In this document: positions 34,080-47,382 of the stretch, one piece after another
Layout: the number at the start of each line of letters is the position of its first letter
How positions within the stretch are numbered: position 1 is the first letter of the stretch
Source: Phlebopus portentosus
Lineage: Eukaryota; Basidiomycota; Agaricomycetes; Boletales; Boletinellaceae
Direction of reading: 5' to 3'
DNA: 64,000 nt
NCBI GenBank assembly: GCA_037892935.1
Contig: JAYXKI010000019.1
Span: forward strand, 62,001 to 126,000
Notes under the pieces: model-generated
Databases searched by the model: none
The model's input: only the letters and a program-made list of their open reading frames with translations
What the model was told of the DNA's origin: nothing
Program-made: the position numbers and the translations under genes

Positions 34080-37064
34080 TTATAACTTCGCCCTTGCCCT
34101 GCCCTTATTATTTAGTTTCAATCTCCGCGCCCATTCCCTTCTTACGCGTTTCCGCAGGTCGGTTTTCACGATTTTACCGTTTGCGTTGCGCTCTGTTTAC
34201 AGCTCAGAAAGCTCGGAGTATCGGTTTAGAGAACTGTACTGACCGATTAATTCATCCTGTACGAGGACCAAAACTGGTACGGCGTGTGCAGGTAGTCTAC
34301 AGAGTTTCGTTATTTCCTTCCCTCCCTCTTGAACAACATGTCCGTGGGAGAAGCACTTACAGCTTCCTCGCATTCTCGATGACATCTTCCTCTGCGACCT
34401 GTCCTTTGTAATGCGGCCTGGTGGCGACTATGGCTGCAACGAGCTCGCCTAGTCGTGGATCTGGAACGCTGACAGCCGCAGCATCAAGGATGCGTTCGTC
34501 CGCATAGAGTGCGTTTTCAACTTCTGTTGAATGCTGATCGCGGAAGCGGAAGTGAGATGGAGACCTTGAACGGTGGATGTGATTTTACTCACAATATTCT
34601 CTCCGCCTAAAGAGATGATGCAGTGTGATGAGTGTAGTCATTTTATTGTTGTGCAATTTCGTTCACACAGACCTCTAATAATGATATCCTTAACTACAAG
34701 AAGGTGATACCATCAGCTTGGTTGTGTACATTGTTTTTAAGAGGCAGACGGCTTACTTCGATCCTTAATATACAGGAATCCTTCCTCATCTATGTATGCT
34801 GAATCACCGGATTTGAACCATCCGTCTCGCGTGATGGCTTTTCTTGTCGCCTCTGAAGAATTTAAGTCAGCAATGTACCACAGGAATCGCAATGCTTGAT
34901 GAGGAGCTACCTTTGTCACCCCAATACCCCCTCATCACATTCGCCCCTTTACTAAACATTACGGTTCACTTAGCTAATCCACAAAGAAAACGGAGAGCGC
35001 AGACGTACATCCATAGTTCTCCGACCTCTCCTGGAGGTAGGACTTTTAATGTTACGGGATCGACCACGAGCAAGTCGTTCACCGGCGTTGGTAGACCGCT
35101 TATTTTTTAAGTCAGTTTCATCAATTCAACGTTGAAGTGTAAGGTGAAAAGGGCTTACGTGCTCGTCGGTCGGGCTATGAAGTCTTTACAAACAAGCCAC
35201 ACAAATATCATAAGATTTGCATGCATCGTATGTGGAGTGCGTGTGTACATACCTTCGCCTGTAGAAATCAAGAAAAAGTAAGATTTATCAGCGGGACAAA
35301 GAAAGACGCTGGAGGAGTCGGCGAACCTTGTATACTAGCAGCGACAGCATTCGTCTCACTAAGCCCATATCCTTGGCCGCTAACATCCAGGAAAAGAGAA
35401 CACCGATGCAAACAGGCGATGAACAAGATCAATATATATCAGCCTATATAACAAGGCCAAAATGTACATACGCGTCAACTCCGGCACCAAATCTCCTAGC
35501 GACCTCCCTAGGCATGGTCTCTGCGCTGGGAGCACCACCGCAAGCAAGAGACTCCAAGAAGCTGTTACCCGCCGAATCGAGAGAGGATTCGATAAGGTCC
35601 ATTATCATGGAAGGTACACCGCCAGCACTTGTCAGACACTCGCGTTTGATTATCAGAGCGGCTGCGCAGCGATAAGTTCGATTTTTAGAATAGTGCGAAA
35701 AGAACAGGGAAGAGCTCGGACTGACCTTCTTCCTTGTCCCATTTGTGCATGAAAGCGATCTTGCCACCGAGAGCAGTCGATGACATCTGAGAATTAAGGT
35801 CAGAAGATATCTAGATCAAGCTTATCGTCTACTCACAGCAGCGCTCGTCAAACCAGTGACATGGAATAGCGGTACGCTAATCAGCACTCCTTTCTGAGGC
35901 TCACTCGCCGCCGCACCTAAATCAGGTAAGTCCTCGCCTTTACGCAGCATGGCACGGAACTTGGCAAGGAACGTGTTGAAGGTGTTCGTAAGGAAACTGC
36001 GCTGAGTGGATAAGACGCCTTTCGGAAAGCCGGTTGTGCCAGAGGTGAAGAATATTGTTGCGTTATCGTCTGGTAAAGGTTCGGCTGAGGACCCAGTCAG
36101 ACTCTGACCTTGAGTAGATGAGTCGGCGGAAGAATGCAAAGGTGAGTTCCAGGCATCGATAGGTCCCGTATAGGCATCAAGAGCAGTCTCAAGTGGAGTT
36201 ATACCTGCGCTCTTCCATTTTGCTCTTACACCTGGATTCTGACCAACGCCTACGATTCTCGTCGAACGAACAACGAAAACCTTATATAAGCCTCTTGACT
36301 TCAGTCTCGCCTCATCCAGTAGTCCATCGGTGCAAAGTTGCACCGCGCGTTCCGGGTCGACTATGATGACCTTTGGATCTGTGGTTACTATACAGTGAAG
36401 GAGGGGAGCACGAGGAGCCCAGGCATTTATCATCGTTGAGACAGCTCCCAGAAGATGGATTGCCCAGAAAGAAATCATGAATTCGGGATAGTTTCGCATA
36501 ATGATTGCAACTGTATTCGTACAACTATTGAGAAATCTAAACAGTATGAGAACAAGACCAAAGAGACACACCTCGGTCACCCTTCCGAACACCATACTTA
36601 GTATAAAGCAAGCTGGCCAGCTTGGACGCTCGTTCGGCGACCTGACCATACGTGTACCGTTCACTCTCGAACACAATGTAATCCCGATCTTGCCATGCTG
36701 CCGCACGACTCAGCCAGAATGTGCGGATGTTCTAACCGTCATGGCGACCAGTGTCGTCCACAGCCGTTTGCAGCCAACGAATAATAGTTTATCAAAGACT
36801 CAATTAGATTCAGGACGAAATAATCACGAATCGATGGCTACTCACAGGAGGTAAATGCTTGTACACCTTCACGACGCGATCGTCAATTATTACACGTTCA
36901 GTTTCGTGCATACGTCCTGGGGCGGTCAAGATGCGATTGCATTCCTCGACGCTGCGCTTTGGTTTCCATACGAACTCGTGTGCGTGTACGTTCACACTCG
37001 AGTCTCTCACACCGTCATTCGTGCTCAGCGAGTTCTCGTTCTGACTGCTATCCTGAAGGGACAT
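34080..37064 (-). CDS. AMP-dependent acyl-CoA synthetase/ligase
   Basis: Adenylate-forming enzyme that activates a carboxylic acid to its CoA ester; the substrate cannot be told from sequence. The start at 37064 ([10 protein letters not shown]) leads to about 90 residues before the ANL core. Core blocks in order: [40 protein letters not shown], the P-loop-like [19 protein letters not shown] near 36060-36005, [12 protein letters not shown], then the A7-like [22 protein letters not shown] near 34830-34750, and the C-terminal [12 protein letters not shown] near 34170, whose Lys is the adenylation lysine. At least eight introns. No peroxisomal SKL ending or clear targeting sequence: the last residues are basic. 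The active-site motifs look intact. Confidence 0.88.
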
Positions 37065-38153
37065 ATCTCGTACCTCTCAGGATACAAGCACCGGGTTGTA
37101 AGCAGGGAGCAAAGGAGTGACGAGCCCATGAGATAGCTGTTTAAATACTAGGTCGTGGTAAGTAACTTATGATCAAGGGATGAATACGATTGGTGGGAAA
37201 CGAAGGCACGGGATCACGAGAAACACAGAAAACGGTTACAGAACTTGGCCGGTCCATCCGAGATTCACAAGCGCATTATTTACACATAAAGAAAAAATTC
37301 CGGATGCTGATTGGATTTTGTTCCGGCTTGCACTCAGATCACCTCTTTACTTTCGGCCTGTGTGTTCTATCAGGTCCGGCCATGAGTTTGAGGTGAAAAA
37401 GTTCCACATCCCACGGAAGGCAAGACTCCTTCCCGCGCCGCCGCCTTTACTCGGTGATCAACTGATAAGTGAATTAAGATAGGGAGGACATAGTCGAGGA
37501 ACATCCTCTTTGAATGTTTTCAAATTCGGACTTCGGAGCGAAACAACATCGACGGGATTTGGAAAAGGATGCTCCGTTATAGCTTCTAACTTCCTCGTGA
37601 ATGAATGCCTCCATGCATCGGTGGTAGACAAGGAGCGACCTCCTGCGAACTCTTGAACAAATAATTGCTCGCAAGCGTTCGCCACGTCGGAGTTTGGTGC
37701 GATTCATTCAATGTACCTGAGGAATAGCGATTAGTCATGGATTCAATGGTATGAATGCAATCTAATAGACCGTGCCAGTACTATCGTGCCTCATGACAAT
37801 CAACTGATGTCGAGCAGCCTGGACGAGAATACTGATATAACAAGTCATCTGTCTCAAAATTGCGATGCTCTCCGAAACATTGTACGGGATGATATATTTC
37901 ATTAGTCTATCGAGATGCATCGTGATTGTCTATCAAAACGTGGCGAAGATGTTACCAAATGCATTTATGTATGAGATCGAAGACATTCAATTTACAATAC
38001 ATATATTCCACAGTACCAAAGCAAAGCAGAGTAGAGATGATGATAGAAATGAAGATGAAAGCAGATGGACAGCAGAATACGCATGCATGCACGTACAAAG
38101 CAGTCTCAGGGGGTTATGCGGAGTAAGCGGAAACTCGAAGATGGTCATGGTCA
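37065..38153. other. Intergenic region
   Basis: Open frames near 37458-37707 on the minus strand and 37865-38227 on the plus strand do not resemble known proteins and lack supporting splice structure. Confidence 0.4.
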
Positions 38154-39596
38154 TTATTCAAAGCCAAGATGCTCCAGTTCATCTAGCTCGCGTTGAATCT
38201 GAGCTTGTCGTTGCTAAAGATGGATAGCGGTCTTTGAGTGATGTGTTCTAGAACATTACAAATAGTACGAACTTTTAACTGCCGTAGCTCCTCGAGCTCC
38301 CTCACCTCACGCTCGATCTGGTCCCTTTGTTCCTAAAGCCGGATGGAGATACGTATAAGTTTATCATACGGAAGGAGTTTCCTTAAGGAATAGGAGGCAT
38401 TACCCTTAACCTTCGAATAGCCTCTTCCCTTCCTTCATGCCTCGGCGTTCCTGGCTCCAAAACCGGTCCCGTAACAGGCTCGACACTTGCTATACTCCGT
38501 ATGCTCGGGGAATACGGAGACTCAAGGTGTACTGCCGGCCCCGGCTCCGGTTCGTGCTCCTGCTCGAGGTGCTCGACGAAGCGCGGGACATAGGTTGGGA
38601 TGATTCCTTGAGAAAGCAGCATGGCTATATTTCCCAATGAACCGGGCAAGGCAAGGGAAGTCAAATCTGAAGAGACGTACAACGAGGTCGGTAAATGTAT
38701 TTGAAAATCGCCACAGGACCAGGATTGGCTGGATCAAAAGGCATGCTCGTCATCTTCTTCGTCCGAAACACCTTCTGTTGTCCCAATCTTCATTCCAGTG
38801 CATTCGTATACACGCCGACGACGGGCACCGAAAAACAATCGTTTAAATTGTCGGCAAAGGAGGGATCGGAGGGAAAGAGGTACGAAAGCATTCGTACCGA
38901 ATTCCACGCGCGCCATTTATACAACTACATTTGTGTAAGGGATCGTTTGAAAGCGACGGGACAATATATTTCGGATGTCGAGATTCTGTAAATACTACTT
39001 GCAAAACTTCGATCCGAATGGTGCCTACGTCACCCATGCCATTGTGGTCGAAGACACTGTCCTCCTCTGCAATACGAATCCGAAAAATTCACGAGATTAG
39101 CTGGTTAGTGCGGAAAAGACCAATGGTCCATTAGTGTTGAAGTTGAGGGCGCACCCGGAAACACGATATCGGAGAACACGAACGGCTTGACTGTATCCGC
39201 ATCCATACTGATACCCTTGCACACAATCTCTCTGCCCATCTTACGCTCCCGATCATAACCTCGGTTTACGAGCTCGATACCATCGACGAAAATCACGAGT
39301 TGTAAGGAACTTGGATAATTATTTGCTTTGAAGACAATTTCAAACTCCTGTATGGGTAAAGAAGCAAGTCAAATCAAGCAGACTCTGGGAGACTCGATTT
39401 GATAACTTTGAAGGGAGAAAGAATAACAGGAACCGAACCAGCTTTACATGATTGGTATTTGAACGCTCACCTTCCCTGACTCACTCGCAACCCACGTTGT
39501 CACTGTCCTCTCAACGACCTGCGTTCCATATTCCTCAAGCAAAACTCCGGTATCAGAAAGCCGTATGCCAACTGTGCAGTCCGCAGATTGCGGCAT
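38154..39596 (-). CDS. DUF7918-like protein with C-terminal coiled coil
   Basis: Resembles the agaricomycete family of unknown function catalogued as DUF7918 (assignment from memory of its pattern). The start at 39596 gives MPQSADCTVGIRLSD, then the strand-rich opening LLEEYGTQVVERTVTTWVAS-ESGK. An intron (GTGAGC donor) leads to EFEIVFKANNY and a VIFVDGIEL strand. Later exons carry TIRIEVLQVVFTE and VAIFKYIYRPR, the block that in the family precedes a GIIP segment, here LLSQGIIPTYVP. The C-terminus is acidic, then a short coiled coil of Glu/Arg/Gln heptads split by introns, ending with RELDELEHLGFE and TAA at 38154. Unlike two of the three tandem relatives at 45-52 kb it has no cysteine cluster. 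Function unknown. Confidence 0.72.
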
Positions 39597-40807
39597 TCGA
39601 TTCTCCCAAACTAGTTCAAGCGGAACGTTTTTGAGTCAGAGTAAGATACAGGTGGCGGACCTAATGAACCACGAAGCCAAGCACGAGGTCTATCACAAGG
39701 CCTTCAGGAGTCTTGCAGATTAAAACGAGAGGACGCGAAGCCGCCGCAGATGCCGCCGCATTTCTTTTTCGAGGTGAATCCAGGACGCCACGAGGACACG
39801 CGTCAGCAGACGTGACGGGTGAGTATGTGATGTTTTCACATGATGTGACACCACACGCGCTGTTTGCAATCATCCATCCAATAAAAAAAGACGATACGGC
39901 CCGGATGAGTCTGGTGTGCAAGGCACGAGATTTGTGGATCACATCAGGAATTCAACGGGCACACTTCACAGTATACACAAAAATGCGATACCGCTATTAC
40001 ACTTGCTTAATCTCGCTGGGCCCCCAACGCTTACTAAGGTCATGAGTATTAGCATTGCCTGCTCGACTATCTGGCAGTTCATTCAAATTTGGAGGGTTGA
40101 TCAAGTGCCTCGTCATCATGAGCAGTCCAGTCAAAGTCATCTAACATATATTGATCTTCGTCTCAAAGCCAGAATAGAATAGGTCAACCAATTCTTCTCG
40201 TAGAATGCATCTTCCAGCTCCAGTAACCAGTTTATCCAATCGAAATTCAAAGCAGCGGCGCCAGAGTACTCCATTGTAATGATACACAAAATGACCCACT
40301 GACAGCCGGGTGCTGCATCAGGATGAGCCTCAGGAGAGTCGTACCGTGTTCAAAAATGATTGAATTCACCAGTTCAGTCAAGTGTGATGTGAATTGGGCT
40401 CCTATTCGGAAGCATGCTGGTTAATAATTGTCGAATATGAGCAGAAGAATTGTCCGGCTTGCACGTGGAGAATGGCTGAAACTTCGGGAAAATTTTCATG
40501 GCTTCGCCAGAAGCCCCCCTATTTCTCTCAAAGGGTATTGCTGACCTCGATTAATGCATTCCGAAGGAGTGCTCCAATCACGATAGACGCGATTATAGAA
40601 AGGTCTGGATAATACGCGATGTAGAAGCTCGGTTCTAAACTGTCCGTGCTTGGAGGAGTCGTCGTACGTAGGCACGCACAGAAATCCTATGACTAATAAT
40701 CATGATGACGTCAGCCGTACGCACGAAACTGGACGCGTTCAGAGCACGTGCAGTCCGCCAAATGTGGCAGGAGCTGTGAGTCACTGGAAAGTATTTCCTC
40801 AAAATAT
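39597..40807. other. Intergenic region
   Basis: Upstream of both the DUF7918-like gene (minus) and valyl-tRNA synthetase (plus), so it should contain two promoters. Short frames at 39661-40182 have no recognisable content. Confidence 0.4.
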
Positions 40808-43800
40808 ATGCTCACCAGAAGAGCATGCTATCGATCCTTCCATCTTCCCATCTATACATCATCCCGTCCGCGAGCTCTTAGCAGTCATTTATTTGCTGGA
40901 TATATGGCTGATACACCGAATGATTCGACGGTGTCGACTCCTTCGATCCAGGAAAATAGTATTGCGAACCCTAATTTAAAAAACGCAGGTGAGGGGTTGA
41001 CGGAAGAAGTGAATGGTAACAACGGGTATATCTCAGTTCAGCCTGGGATGAAGATGGCTTGAAGGAGATTCATAAATCTCTGGCTGTATGGGTCCTCCAA
41101 ATTTCGTTGTTGCCAAACACTTCTGAAGCATTCATATTCGACTCGTACTGACTTATTTCGCAGCAAAGAAAATAGCCAAACGATTAGAAAAAGAGGCAAA
41201 GCTAGCTGCAAAAGCCGCAAAATTCAATGCCTCTGTCGTCGTATCCGAAAAGAAACAGAAAGAGAAGAAGGAGAAGAAAAATGAGGATGCGCCATTCGTC
41301 AACACCACGCCGAGAGGACATAAGAAAGGTGAGAGGGTTATACTTGATGTCGAATAGCCTTTACTGACTATATGTAGATATGTCGCAGCGAATGCCAAGT
41401 GGGTACGACCCTATAGCGGTCGAGGCAGCATGGTACGACTGGTGGGAATCTCAAGGTTTCTTCTCGCCACAAACTCTTCCCGACGGATCACCGAAGCCTG
41501 AGGGCAAATTCGTCATACCAGCACCCCCGCCGAATGTTACGGGGAGTCTTCACATTGGTCATGCGCTCACTGTAGCAATCCAAGATACTCTCATTCGATG
41601 GAATCGCATGCTTGGAAAGACAACTCTTTTCGTCCCCGGATTCGATCATGCTGGGATTTCGACGCAATCTGTCGTTGAGAAAAGACTGTACAAAGATTCT
41701 GGGCGGACAAGGCATGATCTTGGAAGAGAAAAGTTCTTAGAAACTGTTTGGGCTTGGAAGAACGAGTAAGTATGGTTCGGTATTTGAGTTGTATTCACCT
41801 CTTGCTGATCGTCGGCAGCTATCAGACACGAATCACGAGTCAGTTAAAGCGACTGGGAGGAAGCTATGACTGGAATCGTGTAGCATTCACGATGGACGAG
41901 GTGAATATGTTCTGCTGAAAATCGACATAATCCAAGTATTTGACTGAGCAAACGCCAGAACCTGTCAAAAGCGGTTGTCGAGACATTCTGCAGACTACGA
42001 GAAGACGGCATCATCTACCGAGCAAATCGGCTTGTGAACTGGTGTGTCCGACTGAACACGACGCTCTCCAATCTGGAGGTTGATCAAAAGCAATTGACGG
42101 GTCGGACGTTGTTGGACGTTCCTGGCTACGATGCGAAGGAGAAGTTCGAGTTTGGTGTGATCACGTCATTTGCATACCCGATAGAGGACACAGATGAGAA
42201 AATCATTGTTGCGACGACACGTCCTGAAACGATGCTGGGTGATACTGCTATTGCTGTACATCCGGACGATGCACGGTACAAGGTACATCTCTTGACTCTC
42301 TGTTTATTTGTCGATCCTCATCCTAATCTCACAGCACCTACATGGAAAATTTGCGCGCCATCCCTTCGTCAATCGCCGCCTACCAATAGTCACTGATGCA
42401 GAGGCTGTCGACATGGAGTTTGGGACAGGTGCCGTAAAGATCACGCCAGCACACGATCCTAACGACTACGAAGTTGGAAAACGGCACAGATTGGAATTCA
42501 TCAACATCCTGAATGATGATGGGACATTCAATGCAAATGCGGGCGAGCGATTCGTCGGAGTGAAGCGATTCCATGCGCGTGTTCAGGTGGTCCAAGCGCT
42601 TAAAGACGCTGGGTTGTACATTGAGACGAAGGACAACCCGATGCAGATTCCGTTATGCGCCAAATCGGGCGATATCATTGAGCCAGTACTGAAGGCGCAA
42701 TGGTGGGTGGATTGCAAACCTCTCGCCGAAGAGGCCGTTAGACGCACGAAGGCAGGCGAACTCGTCATTAATCCAAAAACATCCGAGGCAGAATGGTATC
42801 GCTGGCTTGAAGGTATCCAGGATTGGTGCATCTCCCGCCAATTATGGTGGGGACATCGTTGTCCGGCGTACTTCGTGAGCATTGATGGTCAGGAGCAAGA
42901 TCGCAATGATGATAAGAACTGGGTTGTCGGACGAACGCTACAAGAGGCGACAGAGCGCGCCACCAAGCTTGCTGCTGGCGCAAAATTCTCCCTTGAGCAG
43001 GACGAAGATGTGCTGGACACCTGGTTCTCATCCGGTCTCTGGCCCTTCTCTATCCTCGGCTGGCCAAAAGAGACAGACGACCTGAGACATTATTATCCCA
43101 CATCCATGCTCGAGACTGGATGGGACATCATCTTCTTCTGGGTTGCACGGATGGTGCTTCTTGGAATCGAGCTCACGGGAAAGATGCCATTCAAGGAGGT
43201 GTTCTGCCACGCCATGATTCGAGACGCACACGGACGTAAGATGAGCAAGTCACTTGGAAACGTGATCGACCCAGTCGACGTCATTCAGGGCGTTTCTCTC
43301 GAAAAGCTGCACGAACAGCTTCTCGAGGGTAATCTCGACGAGAAGGAGATTGCTAAGGCGAAGACGGGGCAGAAGAAGGATTTCCCTAAGGGTATACCTC
43401 AGTGCGGCACAGATGCGCTGCGATTCGCTTTGTGTGCATACACAAGTGGTAACCGCGACATCAACCTCGAGATCTTACGTGTTGAAGGCTATCGGAAGTT
43501 CTGCAACAAGATCTTTAACGCGACTAAATTCGCGTTGCTAAAGATAGATGAGGCATTCGTGCCGGAACCCAAAGCTAAGGTACGCTATTGACCTGCTGTA
43601 CTGAGGATCATTGAAGCAAGACCTTTTCTTAGCCGACCGGTAAAGAGACGCTCGTTGAGAAGTGGATTTTCCACAAACTCAACATTGCAGCTGGCGAGGT
43701 GAACAAGTACCTCACAGAGCGGAACTTCATGCTGGCCACGACCTCCATCTACAATTTTTGGCTCTATGAACTGTGTGATGTCTACATTGTGTGTCTCTTC

Positions 43801-44692
43801 TCTCGGTTCAAGCTTGATGGGCGCTAATCTCAAAGATAGGAAGCTGTGAAGCCAATGACTGACGAGACAGCCTCACTCGAGATGCGCCGTTCTGCGCAAA
43901 ATACGCTCTATACATGCTTGGATTATGGCCTGCGGCTTTTGCATCCCTTCATGCCCTTCGTCACAGAAGAACTATGGCAGCGTCTTCCGAGGCGACCGAA
44001 TGATCCGACTCCATCCATCATGGTGTCATCGTTCCCGGTTTTTGATGAAGCGTTCGTATTTGAGAAGGAGGATAGGTACTTCGATCTCGTTTTTAGTGCA
44101 ATCCGCACTGGTCGCTCTCTTGCTGCGCAGTATAACATACAGGGTGACGTTAAACGTACATTAATAGCGCCGTTCTCGGGTTCACGGAATTTGACACTGA
44201 TTCTTGTGCCGTCTTATCTTTCAGTTTTCTTCCTTGCACAGAACGACGAAGAAGCGAAGCTATTTGAATCGCAGCTTCCGACGATTATCACGCTTACGAA
44301 AGGTTGCAAGAGCGCCGAAGTCGTCCGAAGCGTGCGGGACATTCCAGTAGGGTGTGGATCTGCTGTGTTGACTTCAACTGTCGCCGTGCATATCCTCGTC
44401 CGGGTAGGTATCTCCCCGAACTTGAGCATCCAAACCTTCTGACTATCTTTATGCATAATTAATGAATCATTAGGGTTTTGTGGATCTCGACGCAGAGATA
44501 GCGAAGATCGACAAAAGACTTGACGTTGCCAACCTCGCCGCCGACAAGCTCCGCAAACAAACGGCAGTCCCGGATTACGAAGCAGCCGTCCCAGAGAACG
44601 TTCGTACAGCGAATGCGGAAAAGTTAAAGACTTACGAGGCTGAGATTGAGGCGCTAAAGGTTTCAAAGGAATCATTTGCGAACCTGGAGTAA
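40808..44692 (+). CDS. VAS1: Valyl-tRNA synthetase with alternative mitochondrial start
   Basis: Class I aminoacyl-tRNA synthetase that charges tRNA-Val. Two in-frame ATGs precede the body: 40808 and, 32 codons later, 40904 (MADTPNDST). The stretch between them is rich in Arg and Ser, with no acidic residue, as expected for a mitochondrial presequence. The first exon ends before a GTGAGG donor and joins to a Lys-rich helix ([19 protein letters not shown]). Catalytic motifs are [15 protein letters not shown] (HIGH) near 41525-41570 and [14 protein letters not shown] (KMSKS) near 43234-43270. The editing domain region ([17 protein letters not shown], then [12 protein letters not shown]) and [16 protein letters not shown] blocks are intact. 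The C-terminal coiled coil ([16 protein letters not shown]) ends FANLE at 44692. About eight short introns. Confidence 0.95.
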
Positions 44693-45058
44693 ACTATTTA
44701 TAGATGACAAAGCGACTGATGCTATGTTGCGTTCGCAGTACACTGTATAGGAATATTCCCTTGGTGCTTTCTTTGACTCTCGGTTCACCAACAAATGAAT
44801 CTTCCGTCTTTTTTTACTGATACCCTTCCGTGTCGATGCCGGACTGTTCTGATGACAGATTTCAACGCGATCAACGAGAGAAGTGGAACTGAAATAAAAC
44901 TCTGCTTAGCCTGAAAGAAGCTCGCTTGGGTAAACGCCATGTCTCTGCAATCGATCAAAGTTCCTTGCTTTACAGAAACCACGTCGAGTGACGCATCTTC
45001 AGATTGCACTCTTCGTTGGTGTGTACATTTGGCGTCTCGAATCAGACGTAGCTTCACT
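44693..45058. other. Intergenic region upstream of the DUF7918-like array
   Basis: Short spacer with the 3' end of VAS1 and the promoter of the first array gene. An in-frame ATG at 44939 could extend that gene by 40 codons, but its relatives lack such an extension. Confidence 0.4.
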
Positions 45059-46851
45059 ATGTCTCTCCAAAAGCGACACGGACGGTTTGCTGCATGGATC
45101 GAGATTGACGGCCAGCGTGCTGAAGAGTTTGGAAGTGGTGTCCACGGACGTACAGAAATATGCCTTGTAAGGAGTAGGATAGGCGCGGTGCGTATTCTGT
45201 TCGTCCCAAGACAGTCCGTCTCTTACCTACCTCTCGTGGAAAGGAAGTTGCAATATACGTGCAAGAATTTCCGAGTACGACTTCCGCTTCCGCCCGCGCA
45301 GACGTCTTCCTTGATGGAGTGCACATCGGAAAATCTGTTCTGTCTCCGTCACAGGGCCCGCGTTGCTTTGCAGGTTCGTGGACCGACGAAGAATCACTCA
45401 GGCCCTTCATATTTTCTCTTGCGAAAAATAATGGTACGCTTATTAAGCTTAAACAACAGCGCAAGTTAATGCCTAGTTCTTGATAGACAAACAATGCCTT
45501 TCAGAAGATGCGGGCAAAATCGAGATCAGAATCAGTGAAATCATTCTTCTCTACGGTGTTGATGAAGATGAGAATTTTTACATACTACCGGAGCCAATGG
45601 AAGAATGGGAACCACCCTCTGTTGTTGAACAAGATGAGATGGAACGTCACATCATCGTGTTAGTCCTTTGGTAGAATCTGATTCGGGAATTTGCTGAAAT
45701 AGAGTTCCTTATCTAGGCTCGCTGACTTTACCAAGCAGAGGAAATACAATCCTCAGTGGCAGCTTCAAAAGTTTCATAGCACGCCGTTCGATTGCCGTAA
45801 GCCAGGACCGATTGCAAACTTTGAGTTCATCTATGGTCCTGAAGGTTCGTCAGGACATAAGTTTTGGGCATTTGTAACTAACCTCTACTTGAGAATTTGT
45901 ATCCAGGGAACTAAATAAATTGGATACAGAAAGTCTCGGAACACGCAGGCCAGACGAGTTTCAAGCGTTTAGTAATTTGGGACCGCAGAGCAGATTGGAT
46001 GAAGTAAGCTTTTCTTCTTCCATCAAATCGATGCATTGATTATGTTCTCCTTTTAGCACGCAAACCACGAATCTTCTAAAACTCGTACAACGTCCGGGCA
46101 GTTGAAGAAGCGCACTCGTAGCTGTGACACGTATGACGGATGGTCATCTTGCGGTTCGGATCCCGAGTGTACGCGATGCGCTGACGCAGGGGTAGATTGC
46201 ATTCCAAGAGGTGGCAGATCAAAAGTTTGCCAGAGATGTGCAAGATGGAGAAGGGGCTGTGATTTGCCTCGGATGGTAAAAATCGCGGAAAAAAAGAAGA
46301 GAGGAAAACATGTAAAACGACCGCACACGAGGATAAACAAGTCGAAACGTCGCAATCGTCCCCGTACCACAAGAAATAACGACAAGAGCGTCTGGTGTGA
46401 AAGCTCCGACTCAGATACTGAATCAGAAGGTACGTCTTGTTCCATGACCCTCGTCCTCAATCCTGATCCAGCTGATGAAGTACGTGAAGTCGAGGACTTA
46501 CCCGATTCCTTCAGGATTGGGATGCCGAGCCAGAGTCAACCTGTTCATTTTCAGCAAGACCATTCGCAGGATGCTAGTCACTCAGTTAAAGCAGATCATC
46601 AAGATAGAACATATAGGGAAACAGAGGTAGTGATGCTCACAGACACCAGGGAAGTGCGAGAAGCGGATATAGATCGTTGCCACTCAGCAATTTCGCTGGA
46701 TCACACGGAAGGCGACAGAATGCCTGACGCGTTAGTAGCGTTGTCCGGCGCCGGAACAGCACAGGAATCCAACTTGAATGTGAACCGCGCGTCTAGGATC
46801 CTCCGTTCGTCCCGTACTTTTGCCAATCATCTCATGGAGCTTACTGCTTAA
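45059..46851 (+). CDS. DUF7918-like protein with internal Zn2Cys6-type cluster, array copy 1
   Basis: The start at 45059 (MSLQKRHGRFAAWIEIDG) was chosen by alignment with copies 2 and 3. Exon joins give RTEICLVRSRIGA then EVAIYVQEFPSTTSASARADVF, DGVHIGKSVLSPS and CFAGSWTDEESLRPF: the DUF7918-like body. A later block PGPIANFEFIYGPE matches the family's second half. After it, near 46158-46256, six cysteines are spaced C-x2-C-x6-C-x9-C-x2-C-x6-C, which fits the fungal Zn2Cys6 cluster; a Lys/Arg-rich stretch follows. The C-terminal part is Ser/Asp-rich and ends with FANHLMELTA at a TAA (46849-46851). Beyond the TAA, the same frame continues for 39 codons with a sequence homologous to the C-termini of copies 2 and 3, so the stop looks premature. 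Confidence 0.72.
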
Positions 46852-46971
46852 AACGGAGATACAGAGACGGCCACTGACGCTATCATGGACCTTCTTCGCG
46901 AATGCGATAGACTTTCCAGACGCCTTCGAGGCTCTATTTCGCAGGTCGAGCAGGAGGAAAACCGCGAATGA
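46852..46971 (+). pseudogene. Conserved C-terminal tail of array copy 1 beyond a premature TAA
   Basis: In frame with copy 1 and open to TGA at 46969-46971. It contains TDAIMDLLRECDRLSRRLRG, which aligns with DVVLDLVNKCDASFRSLQ in copy 2 and the equivalent in copy 3. Only the TAA at 46849 separates it from the gene body. Confidence 0.65.
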
Positions 46972-47382
46972 GTGCGCGTGCTCATTTAATTGAATTATAG
47001 CATCTGAACTGTGATGCATGCTTTACGCAGCCACTTTATGGCAGGTCTTTTCATTAGTTACGAAAGTGGCTAGTGGTACCTCTGCAAGTCCTGTCGCTGC
47101 TTTCTTCTGTTTTGTTGATTTGACTATTATTTCTCCGTGTATCAAACTCGCGATGGGCGATGAACATTTGAATGTAATGCAGACGGGTATGCGGGAGATA
47201 CAGGAAATGCTGGGGATGAGATGCTGAACTTGAATATTTAATCTCCGCATAAAAGTTCCCTCCGAATCAACGCCTTCTGTATTCTTTCGGACAAGGTTCT
47301 TTCCAACTTACGCCCATCAACGCATCTCTTGTCCTCCTCGCACAACTGTCGAGTCGCTCCTTTGAAGTCGTATCGGTTTGAA
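46972..47382. other. Spacer between array copies 1 and 2
   Basis: Probable terminator of copy 1 and promoter of copy 2. Nothing else recognised. Confidence 0.45.

Noticed and set aside
39661..39942. Minus-strand frame upstream of the DUF7918-like gene as an extra N-terminal exon
   Set aside because: No phase-compatible splice to the next exon was found and the family normally begins near MPQSADC.
44939..45058. Upstream in-frame ATG extending array copy 1 by 40 codons
   Set aside because: Copies 2 and 3 begin at the equivalent of 45059 and the extension has no similarity to anything around them.
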